The translations under genes and the position numbers were made by a program. DNA of 64,000 nt, from NCBI GenBank assembly GCA_016700115.1, contig CP064999.1, forward strand, positions 2,728,001-2,792,000. The letters are read 5' to 3'. Below are positions 1-8,497 of the stretch, in pieces. The notes below the pieces were generated by a model that worked only from the letters and a program-made list of their open reading frames with translations, had not been told where the DNA came from and searched no databases. Numbering within the stretch: the first letter of the stretch is position 1; each line of letters begins with the position of its first letter. The DNA comes from Sphingobacteriales bacterium. Its GTDB lineage: Bacteria; Bacteroidota; Bacteroidia; Chitinophagales; UBA2359.

Positions 1-285
1 TTGTTTGTTCCGGATGATTCGGCAGAAAACAAAAATGCTGATATCTGGATAGCTGTCGCCATATTTTTGATATACATGTTCATTATGATTATGATATCCT
101 ATATCAATAGAAACAGGAGAGGTGGTGGAGGCAGAACTTTTAGCGGAAGGGGAGTTAGCGGAACGGGGCCTGTAATTATTCATTGGGGAGATAGTGATTT
201 TGGAAGTTTTTCAGGAGGTTCAGGTTCTTTTGGAGGATTTGGTGGCGGCTCGGGAGGAGGAGGAGGTGCCGGAGGTTCGTGGTAA
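1..285 (+). CDS. C-terminal part of a glycine-rich-tailed membrane protein (TPM/YgcG-like), partial
   Basis: The reading frame is open from the first base, so the gene begins upstream and only the last 94 residues are seen. They hold one hydrophobic membrane segment (about residues 15-34), a basic stop-transfer stretch, and then a long tail made mostly of Gly, Ser and Phe that ends in Gly-Gly-Ser-Trp. One membrane helix followed by a Gly-rich tail is typical of the C-terminus of TPM-domain (YgcG/DUF477) proteins, but the TPM domain itself lies outside the window. The family assignment is therefore inference from architecture. Another membrane protein with a low-complexity tail remains possible. 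Confidence 0.6.
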   Translation: MFVPDDSAENKNADIWIAVAIFLIYMFIMIMISYINRNRRGGGGRTFSGRGVSGTGPVIIHWGDSDFGSFSGGSGSFGGFGGGSGGGGGAGGSW

Positions 286-1071
286 TTCTTTGAATTATTC
301 AAACGTTTTAAGAGGTAAATTGTACTAAAACTTATAAAGCACTTAAATCAAATCAATAACACAGAAACAAGAAAACAGAAAGGTTTGTACAGATATCCGG
401 CAGAATATGAATGATAACATCAAAATGAGCAGTTTTACAAACTTGCAAAATGCTTCGCCTGATTATATACTCAAATTCATCGTTAGCTACCTCTGCATCA
501 GCTAACAAATAATTTCAAATCTAACTATGCTTAACCCCAACTATATCCTTAAGCATATAGATTAGACCTGTAATGTGGTGTTAATTAGTATAAATACAAT
601 TTTTCAAAAAAACCTTTAAACCAAATATCACTATTCGGTGTTTAGAGGTTGAATTGGTTAGTATTTTTTGAATTAGAAAAATGCTAACTTTGCAACTGCA
701 ATTTGTAGATGTTTGAAAAGATTGCTTTTTGAAAGACAGAAAACAAGAAAACAAACATTAGTAAGTTTTTAAAAACAATATCTTTTTTAAAACAAACTAA
801 GCAATAATGCGGGCAAAATTGCGTTTCTAAAAAAAAACCACAAAAAAAAGCATTAACAAAAAGACCAATTAAATTTTTGAGGCTTCACCCACCTCTTCAT
901 ACTAATCAGATATGTTGTTACATCAACTTAAAGTAACCAGACTACAGAAATGAAGTAACTAAGCATAAACATATTAACGCAAGAAGCGATTTTCAACTCG
1001 CTTGTTTTTTTAGTAGCTCTCAAAGAAGCCATCAATACAATTGGTTGGACAGATTTTTCAAACCAACTAAA
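286..1071. other. Long AT-rich intergenic region / probable 5' leader
   Basis: This stretch of nearly 800 bases has no convincing ORF. It holds a candidate promoter (667-692) and a 20-bp near-palindrome centred on CTTAAG (541-560). A very A-rich stretch (about 825-875) precedes the downstream gene. If the promoter is real, the gene at 1072 carries a leader of more than 350 nt, which is unusual for this group. No riboswitch class was recognised. Confidence 0.5.
667..692 (+). promoter_or_regulatory. Candidate Bacteroidota promoter
   Basis: TAACTTTG at 685-692 fits the Bacteroidota -7 element TAnnTTTG. TTTG at 667-670 could be the -33 element, but the 14-nt spacer is shorter than the usual 19-22, so this is a weak call. 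It would drive the gene starting at 1072. Confidence 0.3.
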
Positions 1072-3528
1072 ATGAGTAAATTAACGACAAATAACCAAAT
1101 AAATAAAACAACCACATATTACATTGACGCAACGAATGTTTGCTATTGGAGCAACCCCGAAGTTCCTTCATTAGCTGTTCTTTTGAAATTGCTGTTAATT
1201 CTCAGAAAAATCAAGAAACAACCGTTCTTTTGTATTTTTGATGCCAATACCGCACATAAGCTACCACCCGATGAAAGGGATATTTACAACTATATGCTCA
1301 ATAACGGCAATTTTCATCAGGTAAGCGGTGGCAAAAGAGCGGATGATTATATTTTGAGTCTTGCAGACATGTATAATGGAAATGTTATCAGCAATGATAA
1401 CTATTCAGATCCTAAATACAGCCGTTATCGTTGGAAAGATCGCGATTACCGACCCACCCGCTTATTTATGGGCGAGGTAATTAAAACAACAGATGGAGAA
1501 CATTTAATGTTGTTCGATCTTGACATCAATGTACGGTTAGACCAATCGGTTTCCGAACTATTCAAAGAATTAGAGAAGGTTCTTAATCCCCCCAAAGTGC
1601 ATTACAATGGGGTGGTTAAGTTTTACAATAACCAAAGGGGATGGGGAGGAATCACATTTTTGAAAGAAACAGATATTGCTTTTACAAAATCATCAGATTC
1701 CAACCTGAGTTTTGAAGAAGGACAGGAGGTTGAATTTAAAATTTCAGAGACAGAAAAAGGACTGTTTGCCGAAGATGTTGTTATTAAGCCTGCAACCATT
1801 AAGTTTTTTAAAGGGGTCATTTCAATTTATGACGAGGTAAGAGAAACGGGATTTATCTCAATAGTAGATGGACCCCAGCGGTTGTTTTTCAGAAAATCTT
1901 ATTTTGATGAGGGCGTTGACAATTCTGTAATTACCAAAAATATGGAAATTGAATGTGTCATTGGTACCAACAGCAAAGGGGAATGTGCCCGTCAGATTAG
2001 ATTTGTAGCACCGGGTGCAGAAGTGTTGCTAAGACAACAAGAAGAAAAGGTGAAAATTGCTGAAGAAAAAATTAAAAATCTGCAGGAGTTATTGTTGTTG
2101 TCCAACAAAAAGCTGAACCAGCAGGCACAAGAACTTATTGTTATCAGAAAAAAGGCAGAATCAGAATTGGAAACCTTAAAAAAGGCATATCAGGAAGAAA
2201 TCAATGCACTTAAATCTAAAATAAAACCAGAAGTTCAATCGCCGTTGCCTGAAAAAGAAATAGAGAAAAATGTTGAAACTGAGAATAAGCAAAAAACATT
2301 AAAAAAGAAACCTTCTAAAAAATCTGTTGAATCAGAACTAAAACTTCCCAAAGAATTAGATAAGCAAGCAAACGAAAAAGAGCAACAACAACCCTCCAAA
2401 GCAGCCAACACCATCAATAAAAGTACCAAACAACAAAAGGCAGTTAAAGTGCAAGACCCTGTTCCGGTTTTGATAATTCCCGAAACCAAGACAGAATTAA
2501 AAACTGAATTGAACGGAAAAAGTGAGACCATAGTTTTGCAGAAAAAAAAAATGGTAGTACCGGCAAAACAAATAGGAGGAAAGGCATATAGATTAACCAG
2601 AGTAGCTTCTGAAATTAACGTTGAAATTGATATTGTTAAAGAGCATCTGAAAAACAAAAACATTGAGGTTGAAAACAGCCCCCATGCAAAAATAGATGAA
2701 GAAACTCGACAATTGTTAATCAAAGACTTCAAATCAGTAAAGGCTTTAAAAGAGAAAACTGAACTTATTCATCTCCGAACTTCAAAGAATGTAGTTGAAA
2801 AAGTAGTTAAAGAAGAAACCAAGCATCATAAAGTTCAAGCAACCGAAAAAAAAGAATTTAAAATATCTAAACCAGAAAATTACAGCAAAAAAATGACTGA
2901 AAAAGACACAAATAAACCAACCGTGAATCCTGAAGAAGGAACAGCTAAAAAGAATGTTAAAACAGGGGGCAAGCAAACAAAAAAAGTAGAATTACCCCTG
3001 CCCGAAGAATTTGAAACAGAAGACAAAAGGCTTAATTGGTGGAGTAAATTAGAACCCCAGTGGAAAAAAGCATTCAATGTGGCTATGGGTAATATAGAAT
3101 CCATCAACAAACCTACTGATGCCGACATATTGAGGTTAGTGTATATGAAGACCTTAGACCTGGACAATACTACTAAGAATACACTGACCTTTAAGTTAAC
3201 TAATTTGTCGGGAATTAAACACCTAACCAATCTTACTAAATTGAATGTAAGCGGGCATGAACTGGTCAATATAAACGGGATTATGAAACTGATAAACCTG
3301 ACCGATTTTAATTGCAGCCACAATAAACTTATGTCGCTGAATGGGTTGCCATATCTCGAAAATCTCGAAAGATTAGACTGTTCTCATAATCTACTTAAAG
3401 CAGGCAACTTAAAAGCAATTGATTTTAAAATTCCAACTTTGCGAAAATTAGATTGTAGAGTCAACCAATTCTTAGTCGCTGACCGCAAATTTTTAACAGA
3501 TTTAAGAATAAAGGAAGTACAGTTTTAG
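1072..3528 (+). CDS. Multidomain putative ribonuclease / RNA-binding protein (NYN, two cold-shock-like domains, coiled coil, IF2-N-like, LRR)
   Basis: The 818-residue protein is a mosaic. Residues ~12-150 look like a NYN/PIN-type (Zc3h12a-like) RNase, with acidic residues in the expected places: D19 (IDATN), D57 (FDAN), D91/D92 (RADDY) and D109 (SNDN). Residues ~179-237 and ~245-313 resemble two cold-shock (OB-fold) domains, the first keeping the VKFYNNQRGWGGI RNA-binding strand. A coiled coil (~316-390) and a long Lys/Glu-rich linker follow. Residues ~500-575 resemble the IF-2 N-terminal module (YRLTRVASEINV...). About four internalin-like leucine-rich repeats (~693-818) close the protein. 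ATG 1072 is preferred over an in-frame TTG at 1045. No partner gene is adjacent, since the next gene starts 181 bp away. RNA cleavage or binding is inferred from domains; the substrate is unknown. Confidence 0.7.
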   Translation: MSKLTTNNQINKTTTYYIDATNVCYWSNPEVPSLAVLLKLLLILRKIKKQPFFCIFDANTAHKLPPDERDIYNYMLNNGNFHQVSGGKRADDYILSLADMYNGNVISNDNYSDPKYSRYRWKDRDYRPTRLFMGEVIKTTDGEHLMLFDLDINVRLDQSVSELFKELEKVLNPPKVHYNGVVKFYNNQRGWGGITFLKETDIAFTKSSDSNLSFEEGQEVEFKISETEKGLFAEDVVIKPATIKFFKGVISIYDEVRETGFISIVDGPQRLFFRKSYFDEGVDNSVITKNMEIECVIGTNSKGECARQIRFVAPGAEVLLRQQEEKVKIAEEKIKNLQELLLLSNKKLNQQAQELIVIRKKAESELETLKKAYQEEINALKSKIKPEVQSPLPEKEIEKNVETENKQKTLKKKPSKKSVESELKLPKELDKQANEKEQQQPSKAANTINKSTKQQKAVKVQDPVPVLIIPETKTELKTELNGKSETIVLQKKKMVVPAKQIGGKAYRLTRVASEINVEIDIVKEHLKNKNIEVENSPHAKIDEETRQLLIKDFKSVKALKEKTELIHLRTSKNVVEKVVKEETKHHKVQATEKKEFKISKPENYSKKMTEKDTNKPTVNPEEGTAKKNVKTGGKQTKKVELPLPEEFETEDKRLNWWSKLEPQWKKAFNVAMGNIESINKPTDADILRLVYMKTLDLDNTTKNTLTFKLTNLSGIKHLTNLTKLNVSGHELVNINGIMKLINLTDFNCSHNKLMSLNGLPYLENLERLDCSHNLLKAGNLKAIDFKIPTLRKLDCRVNQFLVADRKFLTDLRIKEVQF

Positions 3529-3709
3529 TCAGATTTGATGGATATACCACTTGCCGGTATAAAACATTTGACATTGGTTGTCTTTTAGATCAAAAAATCA
3601 TAAAGACAACATCGGTGATTATTGCTTATTTTGGTCATTTAACACAACCAACTAAAATCATACGATTTTTTCAGTTTTTGTATTGGTCAATTTGAATTAG
3701 CCTTTTTTC

Positions 3710-5269
3710 ATGTGCAAATTATTTCGCTTTTTCCCCGGCTTTGTTGCGATTCTTATGACTTTGGTGATTTTAATGCCTCAGACTGCAAACGCTCAAAAAA
3801 GGAAGGGTAAAAACAAACAACCTATCAAGCTTACAAATATCGTTGAACCTGATATAGCCCCTATTGTTCCGGTTGTTCAGAGAAAAACACCTCAAACTTT
3901 AGTTACCATTTCCGGGAAAATTACGAAAGCTCAGAATGCTTTGATAAGTCTGGATATTCTGGATAATCCAATCAATAATAACATTCTGAGTTTTGCTTCT
4001 AAGATTGATAGTACCGGTCAGTTTACCATTCAGCTACCTTTGGAATATCCCACATTCGCCTGGATTTTTCATGCCAACCAAAGTGTACCGGTTTTCATTC
4101 ATCCGGAAGACGGGTTAACTATTACATTAAATGGGGTTGATTTAGTCAATACCATAAAATATACAGGACGAGGAGCTGAAAACTGCCGCTTAACCACTGA
4201 ATATTACCGTAAATTTAACCGTGCTACCCAGCGAAGCATTACTACCCAAAAAATGAGCGAGTTATCGCCGGAAGATTTTATCATTTACGCCAACGATTTA
4301 AAAAAACAAAAGCAGCAGTTGCTGAGTGATTTTAAAGAAAAAAACATAATTACAGCCCTTTGCGAGAACTTTGTCAAAGCTCAGATTTTAGCAGAATGGG
4401 CAGCGGTTTTGATGGATTTTCCGGTTGCATACAGTTTCAAAACCAATGAAATCTCCCCCGTTTTACCAGACGGATATTATGATTTTTTGAGCGAAGTTGA
4501 TTTTAATAACGAAGAAATCATGCAGTTGAATGTCTATACAGATTTTCTGCTCAAGTATGTAACGCATAAATTTAACAAGTCAATAAACAGGGCAACTTAC
4601 AATCCCGAAAACTTTTATGCCGATAAATACGAGTTTGCAAAAAAAATACTGAGTGGAAAAGCGCTCTATTTTGTTCAGGCCATCAGCATCGCCGATGCTT
4701 GTACTTACAGTAAAGTAGAGTTAATGGCACCAAAATTTGATGAATTTATCATCGCCTGTCCTTTTGGCAATTTCAATCAGGCCCTTGCTGAAATTTTTGA
4801 CCAATCTTATAAAATCAGAGCCGGTCAACAAGCACCCGATTTTACGCTGACCAATTTGAATGGCGATACTATAACCCTCTCTCAGTTAAGAGGTAAAGTC
4901 GTATATGTTGATTTTTGGGCTACCTGGTGTGGACCTTGTATTAAAGAGTTCCCGTACTCAGAGAAGTTGAAAAAAAGGTTTAGTCATAAAAATGTGGCGT
5001 TTGTCTATATTTCTGTTGATGAAAGTCAGGAAGTTTGGGCAAACTACCTTAGAACTAAAGATATCAGCAGTGATACCAGTTTACATTTGTTAGCAAGTGC
5101 ATTAGAATCTGATGCCGGATTTCAATATAATGTAAAAGGGGTTCCTCGTTACCTGATAATTGATGCTGATGGAATTATTGCAGACAGCAATGCCAAAAGA
5201 CCAAGCGATATGGGTATTATTTCAGACCTCGAAAAAGTATTGTCCAAGTCGCCTTTAAAGCAGAATTAG
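3710..5269 (+). CDS. Secreted TlpA/ResA-like thioredoxin-fold protein
   Basis: This 519-residue protein has a signal peptide (residues 1-28, ending in NAQ). A middle region of about 340 residues follows, of the DUF4369-like type that Bacteroidota place before TlpA domains. The C-terminal AhpC/TSA-Redoxin domain starts near residue 385 with APDFTLTNLNGD. The active site WCGPC gives C407 and C410, followed by the cis-Pro segment KGVPRY. It is expected to act in the periplasm as a thiol-disulfide reductase, for example in cytochrome maturation or oxidative stress. The fold and active site are clear; the substrate is not. It stands alone and converges on the next gene across a shared terminator. 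Confidence 0.8.
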   Translation: MCKLFRFFPGFVAILMTLVILMPQTANAQKRKGKNKQPIKLTNIVEPDIAPIVPVVQRKTPQTLVTISGKITKAQNALISLDILDNPINNNILSFASKIDSTGQFTIQLPLEYPTFAWIFHANQSVPVFIHPEDGLTITLNGVDLVNTIKYTGRGAENCRLTTEYYRKFNRATQRSITTQKMSELSPEDFIIYANDLKKQKQQLLSDFKEKNIITALCENFVKAQILAEWAAVLMDFPVAYSFKTNEISPVLPDGYYDFLSEVDFNNEEIMQLNVYTDFLLKYVTHKFNKSINRATYNPENFYADKYEFAKKILSGKALYFVQAISIADACTYSKVELMAPKFDEFIIACPFGNFNQALAEIFDQSYKIRAGQQAPDFTLTNLNGDTITLSQLRGKVVYVDFWATWCGPCIKEFPYSEKLKKRFSHKNVAFVYISVDESQEVWANYLRTKDISSDTSLHLLASALESDAGFQYNVKGVPRYLIIDADGIIADSNAKRPSDMGIISDLEKVLSKSPLKQN

Positions 5270-5423
5270 TTTGATAAACAGAACAAAAAAGGTCCCTTAT
5301 AGAGACAAATTCTTTTGTTAAAGCATCGGTTATTCTAATAGGAGGAATTAAAAATGCTTGAACTGCCTGGGTAACTTAAGTCATTTGAATTACCACAAGA
5401 ACTCTGTAGTAAAACTCTCTAAC

Positions 5424-5466
5424 AAAAAAAACGATGAACCCGAATAAGAGTTCATCGTTTTTTTTT
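5424..5466. terminator. Bidirectional rho-independent terminator
   Basis: A perfect 9-bp stem (ACGATGAAC at 5431-5439 with GTTCATCGT at 5450-5458) is flanked by an A run on the left and a T run on the right. It serves the convergent genes ending at 5269 (+) and 5472 (-). Confidence 0.85.
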
Positions 5467-5471
5467 GATAT

Positions 5472-8360
5472 CTATTTAACCACTGTAACCTTTTGCATGG
5501 ACGATTCTCCGGTATCTTGATTAGTAACAGTTACAATATACAAACCCGGGTTAAAGTTGCCGAGATGAATGCTGATTGCATCCGAAAACTGAGCATGATA
5601 AACCGATTGACCTGCAAGCGTATTTATAGAAAGTTGATAATTTGCAGTTTTCGATGGATAAATACTCAGCAATTCATTGGCAGGATTTGGGTAGGCTAAA
5701 ATTGTAAATGCATTAGGTTTGTTGTTTGGCGCGGGATTTATGCCGGTAATACTACCATTGGTCAATACCGGTAAATCTATATTGGTTGGATATTGGGGGG
5801 AGAAATGCAGCCTTTGTACGGCAGTGCGGGGAGTCATTTCAACACCATTGAAAGTATAAGTTCTGCCATCGCCGGGTTTACGTCTGAAGTATTCTCCATC
5901 TTCTATTGGAAGATTGGGATTTACCTGATAACGGGTATAATTGCTGCTGCTGATTAGAATTTTTATCCGGTGGTTTTTCCCCCAAACATACCCTATGGGT
6001 TGCATGGCGAATTTGTATTCATAAACCTGTCCGATTTCAATGTTGGTAAAAGGAGCTTCGTCATTTTCAAGCCCTTCGGCAATAGAACGGGCATATTCCC
6101 GAGCGCGGGCATTGATACAGCCTTCAAACACAAATAATTCTCTTCCGTCCGGATAAACATCTAAAACACGAACAAAAAAGTCAGTATCAGTAGGACCGCT
6201 CATGGTTCCTCCGGGATTTGTTTTGGCATAAAGTGTGAATACAGGATTTCCTATAATGGCTAAAGAATCTTGTATGGCCTCACTGATGAAATGCACTACA
6301 CCTTCCCGATCCATAGAATAAGGGGCGTAACGGGAATCCGCAAGATCTAACTGACCTTGACTGTCGCGATCGTCCTGAGGAGTACGTACAATCATGTTTG
6401 CGCCTCCTATGGTTAAAATAGGATCGTCCGGATCATGAACATACATTTTAACACCTTCGTCAGTTGATGGGGGTGTTAAATCAATGGAACCGTCCTGATG
6501 TAAATACATTTTTTGATTTTCTATACTCTCGCTGGGGGGAAAAGTTTCTGAGCCTCGCCAATAGTTTCCAACGTTTTCATTTTCGGGAACACCATCGTTA
6601 ACCGGCCCAACTACATAAAACCTGACGGCAGGAATATTAGGAAAATCCTGAACAGGGATACTGTTAAGTTCTATACCGTCTAATCCATTGATTAAGGGTT
6701 CATCTAAAGTCGGAATGGCTACATTAAGAGTAATGTTTCCACCCGAAGGTAGTGTCAGTTCAACAGGAACTGCATCTAACCCGCCTGCTCCGTTGATAAA
6801 ATTAAAAAAGTCAAGAAAATCAATCCGGTATTCACTTGCAGGAACTCGGACTTGTAATTGCCCTAAAGAACTATTAACAGTTTGCCACATTTGGCTTGCC
6901 GGAATACGAACCCGTGGTTCGCCAATATTCGCAAAATTGTTATAGTTCAGATTGTACCTGAACCAACCGATAAGTTCAGAATTGATAATAGCTGAAACAG
7001 GGATATTGTCTATGTCAATATCGCTGATATCTATTTTGGTGAAATCGGCAACATTTTCCTTGTAGGTTAAATCTCCGGTAGTTCTGCTACCTATTGTTTG
7101 ATGTGCCCACGGGCCTATAATTATTTTTTGAAGTTGGCGATTAGTTTGGCCGATATGCTGTCTGGTCAAACGATGAGTTTCTATCTGACCATCGTTGAAT
7201 ATGTCCCACCATCCGGTTACATGGTAAACAGGAACTTCCAGATTTTCATACCTACTATGTTCACCGGCAATATCACCTTCTCCTGTTGCATTAACAGGAG
7301 CACGGCTTGCATCCATATCGCCCCGCAATCTTCCGTTTGGATAATAGCTGCAAACCCCATTGTTGTATCTTACACTGACAAAATGATCAATTGCAAGATT
7401 TGCTGCATCAAACATATTGGTTAATCCATAATCGGCAGAAGTATGGATATTGTTGTTGAGATCGGTGTCTATATCAATAAAATCATCTTCAGTTCCACTA
7501 AAAATTTGTCCTCTGAGCCAGCCGGTTACCAATCTGTCCCGGAAAACACCGTTTTGATATCCTGTACATTTATAATGTTCGCTGGCTGCAACGATTGGCA
7601 TGAGGCATTTAAGACCTCGGGTCATTGGGTCAATTCTATGGGCTAAGGCAGATTGCAACTGTGTGTTTCCCAATGCCGATGCGCCAAACATACCGACACT
7701 TCCATTACAAAGTAAATCGGTAAAATCAGGAATACCATCTGTATCTATATCATAAGAATAGGTCAGGCTATCAGTAATGAATTTAATGGAATTGTATCCA
7801 TCTTCGTGAAAGTTGCCGTTTCGAGGATCATCCAGTTCTGTGATGTCCAAAACATGTTTGATGTCCGGATGATAAGGATCCTTACGCCATCCATCGCTAT
7901 ACATAGGTAAGTAAACACCTCCTGAAGAATACCGCCCTCTCATGTCTTGCTGACAATATCCATAGCCCATCACCGAAACAACCGAGCCTACAATATCTTC
8001 TCCTTCTTTGTCATAAGGTGTGCGGGTTAAAATGATAGGTACGCGGTAAGGGTTGTCGTTGGGTTCACCGTTCAGGGTTTCATAAATGATATACCAGGTG
8101 CCTTTGGGCAAGACTTGCAATTTTCCGGACACACTTCCTAAAATTGGCACATTCATATTAAGGTTAATGACCAGTGAATCCCTTAAAATTGGCAAGGTAA
8201 TGTCGGTCATCAATTGAGTGCCATCGGGCATAGTAAATGGAACGGTTATTTTAGAGGACAACTCACGGATATCTTCAATTTCGCCATTCGGACTAAATTG
8301 TGCTGTAAGGAATTGAACACAAAACAGACAACAAAGTAGGGTTGTAATTACTTTTGTCAT
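5472..8360 (-). CDS. CocE/NonD (peptidase S15)-family secreted hydrolase with T9SS sorting domain
   Basis: The 962-residue protein starts with a signal peptide (cleavage near LTAQ, residue 21). The S15/CocE alpha/beta-hydrolase fold follows, with a probable catalytic triad of S228 (GASALG), D386 (GWWDIF) and H420 (GPWAHQ). A C-terminal jelly-roll region (X-Pro dipeptidyl-peptidase C-terminal type) spans roughly 640-860. The last ~80 residues begin with AYPNPANELLSIYP and form a type A T9SS sorting domain, so the enzyme should be exported to or through the outer membrane. Family members hydrolyse X-Pro peptides, cocaine-like esters or glutaryl-acylated antibiotics; the substrate here cannot be told. 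It is longer than typical members because of inserts between the strands. Confidence 0.85.
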   Translation of the reverse strand: MTKVITTLLCCLFCVQFLTAQFSPNGEIEDIRELSSKITVPFTMPDGTQLMTDITLPILRDSLVINLNMNVPILGSVSGKLQVLPKGTWYIIYETLNGEPNDNPYRVPIILTRTPYDKEGEDIVGSVVSVMGYGYCQQDMRGRYSSGGVYLPMYSDGWRKDPYHPDIKHVLDITELDDPRNGNFHEDGYNSIKFITDSLTYSYDIDTDGIPDFTDLLCNGSVGMFGASALGNTQLQSALAHRIDPMTRGLKCLMPIVAASEHYKCTGYQNGVFRDRLVTGWLRGQIFSGTEDDFIDIDTDLNNNIHTSADYGLTNMFDAANLAIDHFVSVRYNNGVCSYYPNGRLRGDMDASRAPVNATGEGDIAGEHSRYENLEVPVYHVTGWWDIFNDGQIETHRLTRQHIGQTNRQLQKIIIGPWAHQTIGSRTTGDLTYKENVADFTKIDISDIDIDNIPVSAIINSELIGWFRYNLNYNNFANIGEPRVRIPASQMWQTVNSSLGQLQVRVPASEYRIDFLDFFNFINGAGGLDAVPVELTLPSGGNITLNVAIPTLDEPLINGLDGIELNSIPVQDFPNIPAVRFYVVGPVNDGVPENENVGNYWRGSETFPPSESIENQKMYLHQDGSIDLTPPSTDEGVKMYVHDPDDPILTIGGANMIVRTPQDDRDSQGQLDLADSRYAPYSMDREGVVHFISEAIQDSLAIIGNPVFTLYAKTNPGGTMSGPTDTDFFVRVLDVYPDGRELFVFEGCINARAREYARSIAEGLENDEAPFTNIEIGQVYEYKFAMQPIGYVWGKNHRIKILISSSNYTRYQVNPNLPIEDGEYFRRKPGDGRTYTFNGVEMTPRTAVQRLHFSPQYPTNIDLPVLTNGSITGINPAPNNKPNAFTILAYPNPANELLSIYPSKTANYQLSINTLAGQSVYHAQFSDAISIHLGNFNPGLYIVTVTNQDTGESSMQKVTVVK

Positions 8361-8497
8361 ATACCTAACTTTTTTTGTGATAAAAGAAGCAAACCGATAA
8401 GTACAAATATGGGTTGTAAGTTAAGTAATTTTTTCGACATCAAAATTATTTAACAAAATTCAAGTAATCAAATATCCAACTTTAATTGCCATTTTTT

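Noticed and set aside
541..560. Near-palindrome centred on CTTAAG in the first intergenic region
   Set aside because: Imperfect arms, no T tract and no nearby promoter element; not distinguishable from chance in AT-rich DNA.
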